From JAASSS01 sp021767745 (GTDB lineage Bacteria > Pseudomonadota > Gammaproteobacteria > UBA5335), in NCBI GenBank assembly GCA_034189165.1, contig JAXHVN010000050.1, positions 1 through 64,000 of the forward strand: DNA of 64,000 bases, written 5' to 3'. Shown one piece after another: positions 51,196 through 60,505 of the stretch (the first letter of the stretch is position 1; every line of letters begins with the position of its first letter). The position numbers were made by a program, and so were the translations under genes. The notes under the pieces are model-generated. The model was given only the letters and a program-made list of their open reading frames with translations. It was not told the DNA's origin and made no database searches.

Positions 51196-53215
51196 GCACG
51201 CGCACCGGCCGGCGACGCGGCCGGAAGCGCTGCACGGCATGACGCAGCAGTAACAGCTCGGCCTGCCGGCGCGCCGGGCGCTGCGGCGGGCCGTAACGCA
51301 GCTGCGCGTAACGCTCGGCGATCGCCTCGAAGCCGGCGAGATCCGGCCGCTGCCGCACGACGCGACGCGCATAGGCGAGCGGGCCTTCCTCGGCGCCGGC
51401 GGGCAGGCCGATCCGCGTCAGTCGGCGCACGCTGCGTTGCCAGCTGCGGGTGGCGGGATCGAGCGCGACGGCCGGCGTATGGCGCCGGTGGGCCAGCACG
51501 CCGACCAGCAGCAACAGCGCCAGACAGGTCCCGAGCATGACCAGCCCGAGCGTGCGCGGTGGCATCGCCGGCAGGCCCAGCCGGCGCAGGGTCTGCTGCT
51601 GGGTCTGCTCGCCATAACCCAGCACCCAGCGCTGCCAGCCGTAGGCGGCGGCGTCCCAGGCCAGGCCGGCCCGATTCCACAGGGCGATGCCGGGCACCGT
51701 CCGGCCCGTCGTGCCCGCAGGCAGGGCCGCCATGGCGCCGGCTTCCACGCGCGCGGGTGCTACCGCCGCCGTCGGATCCACCCGCACCCAGCCCCGCCCT
51801 GGCAGATGGACCTCGGCCCAGGCGTGGGCGTCGGACTGGCGCACCAGGTAATAGTCGCCGAGCGGATTGTGGCGACCGCCCTGATAGCCCACCACCACCC
51901 GCGCCGGCAGCCCGGCGGCCCGCATCAGGAAGACGAAGCTGCCGGCGTAGTGTTCGCAGAAGCCGCGGCGGGTTCGGAAGAGGAAGTCATCGATGGGATC
52001 GTCCAGCAGCGGTGGGCGCAGGGTGTAGTGGAACGGCTGCTGGCGGAAGTAGGCCAGCGCGCTCGCCACGATCGTTTCTGGCCGATCGGCGCCGGCTCGC
52101 CAGCGCGCCGCCAGGGCCCGTGCGCGCTCGGCGCCCGCGACCGGCAGCGCCAGCGCCCGCGCCCGGCGCATCGGCGGCAGCAGCGGTTCGACGATGCGCG
52201 CACTCGGTCGCGAGCTCACCCGGTATGCCCGCGGCTCCACGACCCGCTGCGCTGCCTGCGGCTGCAGATCGCGCAGGCGCACGTTGCCACCCTCGATCGC
52301 CACCGGCCGGTCCAGCCCCGGCAGCTGCCGATGGCCGTGCGGCTCGAGCGTGATGCGCTGGCGCACCAGCGGCCCGGTGCCGAGGACTGCGGGTGGCGGT
52401 GTGTCTGCCTCACTCTGGCCACTCCAGCTGCGTCCGTCGAAATCCCACAGTGTCAGGCCGCGCCAGTAGCGCTGCGTGGGCGGCGGCGGCGGATCAAGGA
52501 ACTGCACCCGCAGCGCCGGCGCATCGGACCGTGCCAGCTCGCTGATGCTGCCGGGCTGCATGCGCTCGCTGAAGCCGGTGAGCGCCTGTCCGTCCTGGGG
52601 CACGCCCCACAGCGGGCCGATGCGTGGGAACAGCAGGAACAGCACGAGGGCCAGTGGCAGCGCCTGACCCAGTAGCACCGGCAGACCGGCGAAGGCCGCG
52701 GCGCCGGCGCGGGCGGCGTGTGCCGGCGCCGGCGCCGCTTCCTGCCGGTAGCGGACGAGCAGCGCCCGTTGCTGCAACACGAGCGCCGCCAGGCAGACGA
52801 GGGTGAGGTAGCCGGCCACGAGCAGGCGCTGATCGAAGAGGAAATTGGCGCCGATCAGCAGGTAGATCAGCAGCAGCAGGATGTTCTCGTCGCGTGCGCG
52901 GTGGAGCTCGAGCGCCTTCAGCCCGGCTGCTGCCACCAGCAACGCCGTACCGGGAGCGCGCCCGTTCAGGCCGCCGAAGGTGAGCCAGATGATGCCGAGC
53001 GTGCCCCCGGCCAGGGCGATCTGGAGCACACGCGGCAGCTGCAGTTGTCGGCCGTCCCGGGCCAGCGCCAGCAGCAGGCAGGGCAGCACCAGTATCCAGA
53101 GCCACCAGGGCACATCGTCGGCGAGCGGCAGCAGCGCGCCGGCGAGGCAGATCAGCAGCGGCGTGCGGCCGGCGATCCCCGGCGCGCTGCGTTCAGCCGC
53201 GGCGGCGCGCCGCAT
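51167..53215 (-). CDS. TgpA-like transglutaminase (DUF3488/DUF4129) membrane protein
   Basis: A large inner-membrane protein of 682 aa. N-terminal DUF3488 region with about five to six hydrophobic helices (residues 18-200). The periplasmic transglutaminase-like domain shows a Cys-His-Asp triad: Cys420 (RRGFCEHYAGSF), His in SDAHAWAEVHL, and Asp in WVRVDPTAA. Another helix (about 560-580) precedes a C-terminal DUF4129-like cytoplasmic tail. It resembles TgpA of Pseudomonas, an essential protein of uncertain substrate. It overlaps the DUF58 gene by 23 bases, as the last member of moxR-DUF58-tgpA. Confidence 0.92.
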   Translation of the reverse strand: MRRAAAAERSAPGIAGRTPLLICLAGALLPLADDVPWWLWILVLPCLLLALARDGRQLQLPRVLQIALAGGTLGIIWLTFGGLNGRAPGTALLVAAAGLKALELHRARDENILLLLIYLLIGANFLFDQRLLVAGYLTLVCLAALVLQQRALLVRYRQEAAPAPAHAARAGAAAFAGLPVLLGQALPLALVLFLLFPRIGPLWGVPQDGQALTGFSERMQPGSISELARSDAPALRVQFLDPPPPPTQRYWRGLTLWDFDGRSWSGQSEADTPPPAVLGTGPLVRQRITLEPHGHRQLPGLDRPVAIEGGNVRLRDLQPQAAQRVVEPRAYRVSSRPSARIVEPLLPPMRRARALALPVAGAERARALAARWRAGADRPETIVASALAYFRQQPFHYTLRPPLLDDPIDDFLFRTRRGFCEHYAGSFVFLMRAAGLPARVVVGYQGGRHNPLGDYYLVRQSDAHAWAEVHLPGRGWVRVDPTAAVAPARVEAGAMAALPAGTTGRTVPGIALWNRAGLAWDAAAYGWQRWVLGYGEQTQQQTLRRLGLPAMPPRTLGLVMLGTCLALLLLVGVLAHRRHTPAVALDPATRSWQRSVRRLTRIGLPAGAEEGPLAYARRVVRQRPDLAGFEAIAERYAQLRYGPPQRPARRQAELLLLRHAVQRFRPRRRPVRVLSRTAHAWR

Positions 53216-54179
53216 CGGCGGGCTCGTAGAGCGCGAGTGCCTGCAGACAGGTGCGGCAGTGCGCTCCGCCCTCGCCGGGTGGCACGATCAGGCGCGCCAG
53301 GCGCAGGCCGAAGGTACGCTCCTCCGCGGCGCAATCGAGGACCTGGCGGGTCAGCAGCGAGAGGGTCAATTCCACATCCCGCGTGCCGAGCGCGTCGGCA
53401 TCGAGCCAGCGTGCCTGCGCGGCGGCGGCGCTGAAGCGCTTGGTGCGCCACACGCCGTCGCGCGCGCTCGCCTTCCAGGCGATGTGGCGCCAGGAGTCGC
53501 CGACCTGGTAGGGCCTGAGATCCGCGAAGTCCTCGCTGCCCGGCAGCGAGCGGGCCGAGGGTGCCGGGCGCATGGTGCCCTCCAGCCAGGCGGGTGCAGG
53601 CGCGGTATCGGTCGGCTGCGGATAGGCCAGGGCCTCGTGCGTCGTGCGCAACCAGCTCCAGACCCGGAACAGCGCCAGTGGATGCTCGCTGCTCACCTGC
53701 AGCGCCGGCAGGTTTTGGCGGCCGCGACGGCCGAGCTCGAAGGGCACGTGCACCAGTTCGCTCGCGCCCGGCACGAGTTCGGCGATCACCGCGGTGCCGT
53801 GTTCCGAGCGCAGGCGCAGCCCGCAGCGGGTGCGGCGGCCTCCGTTGCGCACCCGGACCGGGATCGTCGTGCGGGCGCCGGCGAAGCCGGGTGGCGGTAC
53901 CTGCACATCGAGCTCGAGCCCCAGCAGATTGGCATGCGCATGATGCATCGCCACCAGCCCGACCGCGCCGAGCACGAAGCTCAGGACGAACACCATGCTG
54001 CTGCCGTAGTTGATGGCGGCGATCAGCAGTGCGACCGCGACACCGGCATAGGCGAGCCCGAAGCCGGTGGGCAGGATATAGAGCCGGCGGCGGGGCAGGC
54101 GCATGGGTCCGCTGTGCGCCGGGCTGCGGGCGGCGAGCCAGGCACGGGCGAGTCCGCGGACGGAGAACGGCAGCTTCAC
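53193..54179 (-). CDS. DUF58 domain protein
   Basis: 328 aa with two adjacent hydrophobic helices (about 35-80) and a C-terminal DUF58 domain. Its hallmark is SEDFADLRPYQVGDSWRHIAWKASAR, shown here in pieces: DLRPYQVGD, then RHIAWKASAR. DUF58 proteins accompany MoxR AAA ATPases and are thought to be their clients or partners, with a von-Willebrand-like fold. The start is a GTG at 54179 sharing 4 bases with the moxR stop. Earlier in-frame codons lie inside moxR. Confidence 0.9.
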   Translation of the reverse strand: MKLPFSVRGLARAWLAARSPAHSGPMRLPRRRLYILPTGFGLAYAGVAVALLIAAINYGSSMVFVLSFVLGAVGLVAMHHAHANLLGLELDVQVPPPGFAGARTTIPVRVRNGGRRTRCGLRLRSEHGTAVIAELVPGASELVHVPFELGRRGRQNLPALQVSSEHPLALFRVWSWLRTTHEALAYPQPTDTAPAPAWLEGTMRPAPSARSLPGSEDFADLRPYQVGDSWRHIAWKASARDGVWRTKRFSAAAAQARWLDADALGTRDVELTLSLLTRQVLDCAAEERTFGLRLARLIVPPGEGGAHCRTCLQALALYEPADAARRRG

Positions 54180-55117
54180 GGGATCGCGACCGCGCCCAGC
54201 AGGGTCCGCGCGCTGACCGGCGCCTCCAGCGGCTGCAGCCGATGCATGGCGACGGCGGCGAACACCGCCTGCACGTCCTCCGGCAGCACGTGGTCCCGGC
54301 CTTCGAGCAGCGCCCACGCCCGGGCGGCGCCCAGCAGCGCCAGTCCCGCGCGGGGAGAGAGGCCCTGCCGGAAACTGCCGCATTCCCGGGTATGGCGCAG
54401 CAGGGCCTGCACATAGTCGATCAGCGGGTCGCTGGTGTGCACGCGGCAGGCGCGCGCCTGCCAGGCGCAGAGCAGGTCGGGTGTGAGTGCGGGCGCCAGA
54501 CCCTCGCACAGCAGCCGCCGGTCGGTGCCGCGCAGCAGGTCGCGCTCGGCGGCCGCATCCGGATAGCCAAGGCTCAGACGCATGAGGAAGCGGTCGAGCT
54601 GGGATTCGGGCAGGGCGAAGGTGCCGGCCTGCTCCAGCGGGTTCTGGGTGGCGATGACGATGAACGGTGCCGGCAGCGGGTGACAGTCGCCGTCGAGGGT
54701 GACCTGGTGCTCTTCCATCGCCTCGAGCAGCGCGCTCTGCGTCTTCGGCGTCGCCCGGTTGATCTCGTCGGCCAGCACCAGCTGCACGAAGATCGGCCCG
54801 GGATGGAAGCGGAAGCGCCGGGCCTCGGGCTCATAGACGCTGGCCCCGAGGATGTCGGCCGGCAGCAGGTCGCTGGTGAACTGGATCCGCCGGTAGGCCA
54901 GGCCCAGGGTGCGGGCGAGGGCGTGGGAGAGGGTGGTCTTGCCGACGCCGGGCACATCCTCCACCAGCAGATGGCCGCGGGCGAGCACGCAGGCCAGCGT
55001 CAGGCGCAGGGCCTGCCGCTTGCCGAGGATCACTTCCTCCAGGCGGGCCAGCACGCGCTCAAGTTGCATGCCGGACGGGGGTTCGGCCGGCTTCGGCTGG
55101 GTCAGGCTATCGATCAT
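54176..55117 (-). CDS. MoxR family AAA+ ATPase
   Basis: The 313-aa ATPase has Walker A EDVPGVGKTT (Lys60), Walker B LVLADEINRATPK, sensor 1 ATQNPLEQAGTFALPESQLDRFL, and the C-terminal lid. MoxR ATPases act as chaperones for protein or cofactor assembly. With the adjacent DUF58 and transglutaminase genes it forms a conserved three-gene set. Start at 55117 (MIDSLTQ) was preferred to an ATG 34 codons earlier with a non-family leader. Confidence 0.93.
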   Translation of the reverse strand: MIDSLTQPKPAEPPSGMQLERVLARLEEVILGKRQALRLTLACVLARGHLLVEDVPGVGKTTLSHALARTLGLAYRRIQFTSDLLPADILGASVYEPEARRFRFHPGPIFVQLVLADEINRATPKTQSALLEAMEEHQVTLDGDCHPLPAPFIVIATQNPLEQAGTFALPESQLDRFLMRLSLGYPDAAAERDLLRGTDRRLLCEGLAPALTPDLLCAWQARACRVHTSDPLIDYVQALLRHTRECGSFRQGLSPRAGLALLGAARAWALLEGRDHVLPEDVQAVFAAVAMHRLQPLEAPVSARTLLGAVAIP

Positions 55118-55210
55118 GGTGTTCCGCAGGAGAGCCGTCGGCGGCTGGTAAGATGATCGGCATTCCCGGCCGGCGCTGAACCGGCCCGGCCGGATTCGCG
55201 GGAGGTGAAT

Positions 55211-55432
55211 GTGACGCAAGAGCGGAGAGCGCCGGCCCGGCCGAGCCTCTGGCAGGTCATCAGCAGCGTGCTGGCGGCATTTTTCGGCGTGCAGTCAGAG
55301 GCCAACCGGCAGCGCGACTTCACCGGCGGCAACGCGGCGACCTTCATCGCCGTCGGCATCGTGATGACCGTACTGCTGGTGCTTGGGCTGATCCTGCTGG
55401 TGCGCGTGATCCTGGCGCAGGCCGGCGTCTAG
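55211..55432 (+). CDS. DUF2970 small membrane protein
   Basis: 73 aa from GTG at 55211, which has GGGAGG six bases upstream; a GTG at 55205 is also in frame. The N-terminal half is amphipathic (WQVISSVLAAFFGVQSE), then RDFTGGNAATFIAVGIVMTV leads into one transmembrane helix (about 45-68). This is the pattern of the uncharacterised DUF2970 family of proteobacteria. Divergent from moxR; its stop overlaps the convergent valS stop by 4 bases. Confidence 0.85.
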   Translation: MTQERRAPARPSLWQVISSVLAAFFGVQSEANRQRDFTGGNAATFIAVGIVMTVLLVLGLILLVRVILAQAGV

Positions 55433-58329
55433 TCCGCCGGCAGCGCCGCGATTCGCTCGCGCTGGCGTGACAGCTCCGCCACTGCCTGCTCCAGCTCCGC
55501 CAACCGGGCGCGCTCCTTGTCCACCACGGCGGCAGGGGCGCGGCTGACGAAACTGTCGTTGGCGAGCTTGCCGCGTACCCGCTCGCGATCGGCGCCCAGC
55601 CGGTCGAGCTGGCGTTCCAGGCGAGCGAGTTCGGCATCCCGGTCGATCAGGCCCGCCAGCGGTACGAGTATGACCAGCTGGCCGAGCAGCGCGGTCGCCG
55701 CCTCCGGCGCCTGCTCGTCGTCCGCGAGCAGGCGGAGCTCGCCGATGCCGGCCAGGGCCTGCAGCGTCGGCGCGTGGCGTTGCCAGCGCTCCCGGTCCGT
55801 CTCGCTCGCATGTTGCAGCAGCACCGACAGCCGCCGGCCGGGCGCGATGTCCATCTCGCCGCGGATGCGTCGCACGCCAAGCACGAAGCCCATCACCCAG
55901 TCGAGTTCGGCTTCGGCCGCCGGATCGAGCCTGGCCGGCTCGGCCTGGGGGTAGCGCTGCAGCATGATGGTCTCGCCCTGGCGGCCGGCGAGCGGTCCCA
56001 GCCGTTGCCAGAGCGCTTCGGTGATGAAGGGCATGAACGGGTGCGCCAGGCGCAGCGCGGCCTCCAGCACCCGCACCAGGGTCTGTCGCGCCGCCTCGGC
56101 GTGTGCCGGCTCGGCGGCCGGATCCTGCAGCGTGACCTTCGCCAGTTCCAGATACCAGTCGCAATACTCGTTCCAAATGAACTCGTAGATCGCCTGCGCG
56201 GCGAGGTCGAAGCGGTAGGCTTCCAACGCGTCCTGTACCGTCTGCTCCACGCGCTGCAGCCGCGAGACGATCCAGCGCTCGGCGGCGCCGGGGCAGGGGC
56301 CCGGCACGGCGGCGCGCGGCTCGGCCCGCTCGGTGTGCATCAGCACGAAGCGCGCGGCATTCCACAGCTTGTTGCAGAAGTTGCGGTAGCCCTCGATGCG
56401 GCCGAGGTCGAACTTGATGTCGCGCCCTGTGCTGGCCTGCGCCGCGAAGGTGAAGCGCAGCGCATCCGTGCCATAGGCGGGGATGCCCTGCGGGAACTGC
56501 CGGCGCGTCTCGCGCTCGACGCGGGCGGCCTGGTGCGGCTGCATCATGGCGGCGGTGCGCTTGGCCACCAGCGCCTCCAGCGTGATGCCGTCGATCAGGT
56601 CGATGGGATCCAGCACGTTGCCCTTGGACTTGCTCATCTTCTGGCCCTGGGCGTCGCGCACCAGGCCGTGGATGTAGACGTGGCGGAACGGCACCTCGCC
56701 GGTGAAGTGGTGGCCCATCATCACCATGCGCGCGACCCAGAAGAAGATGATGTCGAAGCCGGTAACCAGCACGCTGGTCGGGTAGAAATCCGCCAGCTCC
56801 GGCGTCCGTGCTGGCCAGCCCAGCGTGGAGAAGGGCCAGAGGGCGCTGGAGAACCAGGTGTCGAGTACGTCCTCGTCCTGCCGCAGGGCCACGCCCGCCG
56901 GAAGGCCGTGCTGCGCGCGCACCTCGTCCTCGCTGCGGCCGACGTAGACCTGGCCGGCCTCGTCATACCAGGCAGGGATGCGGTGGCCCCACCAGAGCTG
57001 GCGCGAGATGCACCAGTCCTGGATGTTCTCCAGCCACTGATCGTAGGTTTTGCGCCAGTTGCCGGGGATGAACTCGATCGCGCCCTCGCTCACCGCGGCC
57101 AACGCCGGCGCGGTGATTGCGCGATGGCCGCCCTCGCGGCCGTCCTCCTGCCGCTCGCTCGTCAGGTCGACGAACCACTGGTCGGTGAGATAAGGCTCGA
57201 TCGGGGCACCGCTGCGATCGCCCCGCGGCACCGTCAGGCGATGATCTTCCACCTGCGCCAGCAGGCCGGCGGCGTCGAGGTCGGCCACGATCCGCCGCCT
57301 CGCCTCGAGCCGGTCGAGGCCGCGATAGGCGGCCGGCACGGCAGCCTCGTTGCCCGTTGGACTCGCCTGCCGGCTCAGACTGGCATCGGGCGCCATGACA
57401 TTCAGCAGACCGCCGCCGGGCAGGCCGGCCAGCGTCTCGCGGTGGCGGCTCCAGACGGCGTAGTCGTTGAAGTCATGGGCCGGCGTGATCTTCACGCAGC
57501 CGGTGCCGAACGCCGGGTCGACGTAGTCGTCGGCGAGCACGGGGATCGCTCGCTCGGCCAGCGGCAGCCATACCTGCCGGCCGACCAGATGACGGTAGCG
57601 TTCGTCCGCCGGATGCACCGCCACGGCGGCATCTCCCAGCATCGTCTCCGGTCGTGTGGTGGCGACCACCAGCGACTCGTTGGTGCTGGGCGTGCCATCG
57701 GCGTTCAGCAACGGATAGCGGAAGTGCCAGAGATGACCGGCCTCTTCCGTCGGCAGCACCTCGAGATCGGAGATGGCCGTCTGCAGTACCGGATCCCAGT
57801 TGACCAGCCGCTTGCCGCGGTAGATCAGCCCCTGCTCGAACAGCTGCACGAAGACTTCGGTGACCGCCGCGGACAGCGCCGGGTCCATGGTGAACCGCTC
57901 GCGCGACCAATCCGGCGAGGTGCCGAGCCGTCGCAGCTGCCGGCCGATCTCGCTGCCGCTCTTCTCCTTCCACTCCCACACGCGCGCCAGGAAGGCCTCG
58001 CGCGCGGCCTCGGGCGTCGCCCCCAGCCCCGTGCGTGACAGCCCCTGCGCCTCCAGCTGACGTTCGACCACCATCTGGGTGGCGATGCCGGCGTGGTCGG
58101 TGCCCGGCTGCCACAGCGTGCGGGCGCCGCGCATGCGCTGCCAGCGGATCAGGATGTCGATCAGCGTGTGCTGGAAGGCGTGGCCCATGTGCAGGGTGCC
58201 GGTGACGTTCGGCGGCGGCAGCATGATGCAGTACGGCTGGCCCTCGCCGCGGGGGGCGAAGTAGCCGCCTTGCTCCCAGCGCGGGTACCAGTCGGCTTCG
58301 ATGCGGTGGGGGTCGTAGGTCTTGTCCAT
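55429..58329 (-). CDS. valS: Valyl-tRNA synthetase
   Basis: 966 aa, class Ia synthetase. The HIGH-type motif is HMGH at 47-50 (PPPNVTGTLHMGHAFQ). The CP1 editing domain is in the middle. KMSKS lies near residue 560 (GQKMSKSKGNVLDP). The C-terminal arm is a coiled coil that grips tRNA (ELARLERQLDRLGADRERVRGKL region) with FVSRAPAAVVDKER. Followed downstream, convergently, by the DUF2970 gene; upstream lie holC and pepA on the same strand, the same order pepA-holC-valS as in E. coli. Confidence 0.98.
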   Translation of the reverse strand: MDKTYDPHRIEADWYPRWEQGGYFAPRGEGQPYCIMLPPPNVTGTLHMGHAFQHTLIDILIRWQRMRGARTLWQPGTDHAGIATQMVVERQLEAQGLSRTGLGATPEAAREAFLARVWEWKEKSGSEIGRQLRRLGTSPDWSRERFTMDPALSAAVTEVFVQLFEQGLIYRGKRLVNWDPVLQTAISDLEVLPTEEAGHLWHFRYPLLNADGTPSTNESLVVATTRPETMLGDAAVAVHPADERYRHLVGRQVWLPLAERAIPVLADDYVDPAFGTGCVKITPAHDFNDYAVWSRHRETLAGLPGGGLLNVMAPDASLSRQASPTGNEAAVPAAYRGLDRLEARRRIVADLDAAGLLAQVEDHRLTVPRGDRSGAPIEPYLTDQWFVDLTSERQEDGREGGHRAITAPALAAVSEGAIEFIPGNWRKTYDQWLENIQDWCISRQLWWGHRIPAWYDEAGQVYVGRSEDEVRAQHGLPAGVALRQDEDVLDTWFSSALWPFSTLGWPARTPELADFYPTSVLVTGFDIIFFWVARMVMMGHHFTGEVPFRHVYIHGLVRDAQGQKMSKSKGNVLDPIDLIDGITLEALVAKRTAAMMQPHQAARVERETRRQFPQGIPAYGTDALRFTFAAQASTGRDIKFDLGRIEGYRNFCNKLWNAARFVLMHTERAEPRAAVPGPCPGAAERWIVSRLQRVEQTVQDALEAYRFDLAAQAIYEFIWNEYCDWYLELAKVTLQDPAAEPAHAEAARQTLVRVLEAALRLAHPFMPFITEALWQRLGPLAGRQGETIMLQRYPQAEPARLDPAAEAELDWVMGFVLGVRRIRGEMDIAPGRRLSVLLQHASETDRERWQRHAPTLQALAGIGELRLLADDEQAPEAATALLGQLVILVPLAGLIDRDAELARLERQLDRLGADRERVRGKLANDSFVSRAPAAVVDKERARLAELEQAVAELSRQRERIAALPAD

Positions 58330-58379
58330 CTGAGTTCCGGCCAGGGGGCGGGGACGGCTATGGTAGGCGAAAGCGGGGG

Positions 58380-58811
58380 TCAGGCCGCGGGCAGGTCCAG
58401 CGTCTCCAGCGCGTAGCCGCGATCGCGGTAGAAGCGAAACCGCTCCCGCGCCTGGGTGCGGGCCTCCTCCTCGCCGCCGACGATCTCGATCAGCCGGTCG
58501 AACTGGCCGAAGAAGCCTGGCACCTCGTCCGCCAGGTTCACGAGCACGTCGCTGACTCGGGGCTGCGGCCGGGCCTGTGAGCCGAGGAGCACCGGCACCC
58601 GCCCGTCGTCGTTCGCGGCGGGCAGGTGCGGCACGAAGCTGCCCTGGCGGAAGGTCCAGAGCAGGTCGTCGAAATGGGCCAGCGCCGCCGGCGAGGGCAG
58701 GTGCACGTAGATGCCCTTGCCCAGCCGATAGGCCTTCTCGACGATACGGCAGGCAGCCGGGGGACGTTCCGCCGCCGCCGGCTGCAACACATAGAAGCTG
58801 ACGCGCGTCAT
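58380..58811 (-). CDS. holC: DNA polymerase III chi subunit
   Basis: This 143-aa clamp-loader accessory protein (chi) links polymerase III to SSB through the psi subunit. The start MTRVSFYVL and the following RIVEKAYRLGKGIYVHLP, DDLLWTFRQGSFVPH and PVLLGS segments match HolC. The ATG overlaps the pepA stop by 4 bases. Its position between pepA and valS supports the call. No holD candidate is in this window. Confidence 0.95.
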   Translation of the reverse strand: MTRVSFYVLQPAAAERPPAACRIVEKAYRLGKGIYVHLPSPAALAHFDDLLWTFRQGSFVPHLPAANDDGRVPVLLGSQARPQPRVSDVLVNLADEVPGFFGQFDRLIEIVGGEEEARTQARERFRFYRDRGYALETLDLPAA

Positions 58812-60319
58812 GCGCTGGCAGCCACCCCGCGCAGATACTCCAGCAGCAGCGGCACCGGCCGGCCGGTCGCGCCCTTGCGACGGCCGCCGGTCCAGGCCAC
58901 GCCAGCGATGTCCAGGTGCGCCCAGCTCATGCCGTCGGTGAAGCGGGAGAGGAAGCAGGCCGCCGTGATGGTGCCCGCCTCGCGACCGCCGACGTTGGCC
59001 ATGTCCGCAAAGTTGCTGCGCAGCTGGCGCTGGTAGTCGTCCCACAGGGGCAGCGGCCAGGCGCGGTCGCCACTGCGCTCGCCGGCCTCCTGCAGGCGCC
59101 GCACCAGTGCCTCGTCCTTGCCCAGCAGACCGCTGGCATGGCTGCCGAGCGCGACCACGCAGGCGCCGGTGAGCGTGGCGATATCGATGATGTTGGCCGG
59201 CTCGAAGCGGCGGGCATAGTGCAGCGCGTCGCAGAGGATCAGCCGCCCCTCGGCGTCGGTATTGAGGATCTCGATGGTCTGGCCGGACATGCTCTCGACC
59301 ACATCGCCGGGCTTGGTCGCAGCGCCGCCGGGCATGTTCTCCACCGCTGGCACGATGCCGACGAGGTTGATCGGCAGTTCCATGGCCGCGACCGCGTGCA
59401 CGACGCCGAAGACGCTGGCCGCCCCGCACATGTCGAACTTCATCTCGTCCATCTTCGCCGCCGGCTTCAGGGAGATGCCGCCGGAGTCGAAGGTCACGCC
59501 CTTGCCGACCAGTACCTGCGGTGCGGTGTCCGCCGGGGCGCCCTGGTAGCGCATCACGATGAGCCGTGCCGGCTGCCGGCTGCCCCGTGCCACGGCCAGC
59601 AGCGCGCCCATGCCCTGGGCCTCCATGTCGGCCGGGTCGAGCACCTCGACCGTCAGGGCATCGTGCTCATCACCGAGCTGACGGGCACGATCGGCCAGAT
59701 AGGCTGGCGTGCAGACGTTCGGCGGCAGGTTGCCGAGCTCGCGTGCCAGTCGTACGCCGTTCGCCGCCGCGTCGCCCTCGGCGAGCGACCGTTCCGCCAG
59801 CCCCAGGTCGCGGCGGCTCGCCACCGCGAAGGTGAGGCGGGTGAGCGGCCGGCGCACTGCGGTCTGCTCCTGGGCGGCGGCTGCCGTGCCGGGCGCCTGA
59901 TACCGATAAAGCGCCTGCTCGGTGATCTCCACCGCGCGACGGACGCGCCAGGCGAGGTCCTGGCCCCGCACGTTCAGCTCCGTCAGGTAGCTGACGGCAT
60001 CGCGCGCGCCATTGGCATTCAGCGCCTTGACCGCCGCCTCCGTGGCCTGCTGGTAGCGGCCGGCATCGAACTCGCGCTCGCGACCGCAGCCCACGAGCAT
60101 CACCCGATCGCTCAGGGTGTTCGGCACGTTGTGTAGGATGAAGACCTGCCCCGGGCGGCCGTCCATGTCGCCCCGGCGCATGATGCTGCCCAGATAGCCG
60201 CCGCTGATCTGATCGATCGCGGCAGCCGGGCCCGACAGGCGTCGATGCTCGAAGACACCGACCACGACGCACCCGACCCGTTGTTTTTCGGGATTTCCAC
60301 TCTTGATGGAATACTCCAC
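58808..60319 (-). CDS. pepA: Leucyl aminopeptidase (cytosol aminopeptidase) PepA
   Basis: 503 aa, identical in length to E. coli PepA, from a GTG at 60319 with AGGAG seven bases upstream; the protein then starts VEYSIKSGNPEKQR, aligned with E. coli MEFSVKSGSPEKQR. The M17 catalytic core is intact: VGKGVTFDSGGISLKP (Lys and Asp ligands), EMKFDMCGAA, and the signature NTDAEGRLILCD. In enterics PepA also binds DNA and regulates carAB and plasmid recombination; that role is not testable here. Confidence 0.97.
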   Translation of the reverse strand: MEYSIKSGNPEKQRVGCVVVGVFEHRRLSGPAAAIDQISGGYLGSIMRRGDMDGRPGQVFILHNVPNTLSDRVMLVGCGREREFDAGRYQQATEAAVKALNANGARDAVSYLTELNVRGQDLAWRVRRAVEITEQALYRYQAPGTAAAAQEQTAVRRPLTRLTFAVASRRDLGLAERSLAEGDAAANGVRLARELGNLPPNVCTPAYLADRARQLGDEHDALTVEVLDPADMEAQGMGALLAVARGSRQPARLIVMRYQGAPADTAPQVLVGKGVTFDSGGISLKPAAKMDEMKFDMCGAASVFGVVHAVAAMELPINLVGIVPAVENMPGGAATKPGDVVESMSGQTIEILNTDAEGRLILCDALHYARRFEPANIIDIATLTGACVVALGSHASGLLGKDEALVRRLQEAGERSGDRAWPLPLWDDYQRQLRSNFADMANVGGREAGTITAACFLSRFTDGMSWAHLDIAGVAWTGGRRKGATGRPVPLLLEYLRGVAASA

Positions 60320-60450
60320 CGATGACTCCTGTTCTGACATATGGCCTCGCAGCCTTCCCGATGGCAGGACAGTACCCGTTTGGGAAGTCGAGCTCGGCAT
60401 CCGCCGACCGGTGTGGCCGTGGTCTGCTCGTTGCGGGGAAGACCCATTGT

Positions 60451-60480
60451 ATTCTAAAGAATTCGCGCCAGCGCGCCCAA
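60451..60480 (-). promoter_or_regulatory. Candidate sigma-70 promoter for pepA
   Basis: On the minus strand TTGGGC (60475-60480), an 18-base spacer, then TAGAAT (60451-60456), 5 of 6 matches to the -10 consensus. It would leave a leader of about 125 bases before the pepA GTG. The whole pepA-lptF gap is 186 bases. Confidence 0.5.
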
Positions 60481-60505
60481 AGAATCGATTAACGGCAGGC
60501 GTGAC

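Noticed and set aside
51167..55117. MoxR/DUF58/transglutaminase set as a new defence or mobile system
   Set aside because: This three-gene set is widespread and chromosomal in proteobacteria, and its composition does not differ from the neighbours. No integrase, att site or repeats flank it.
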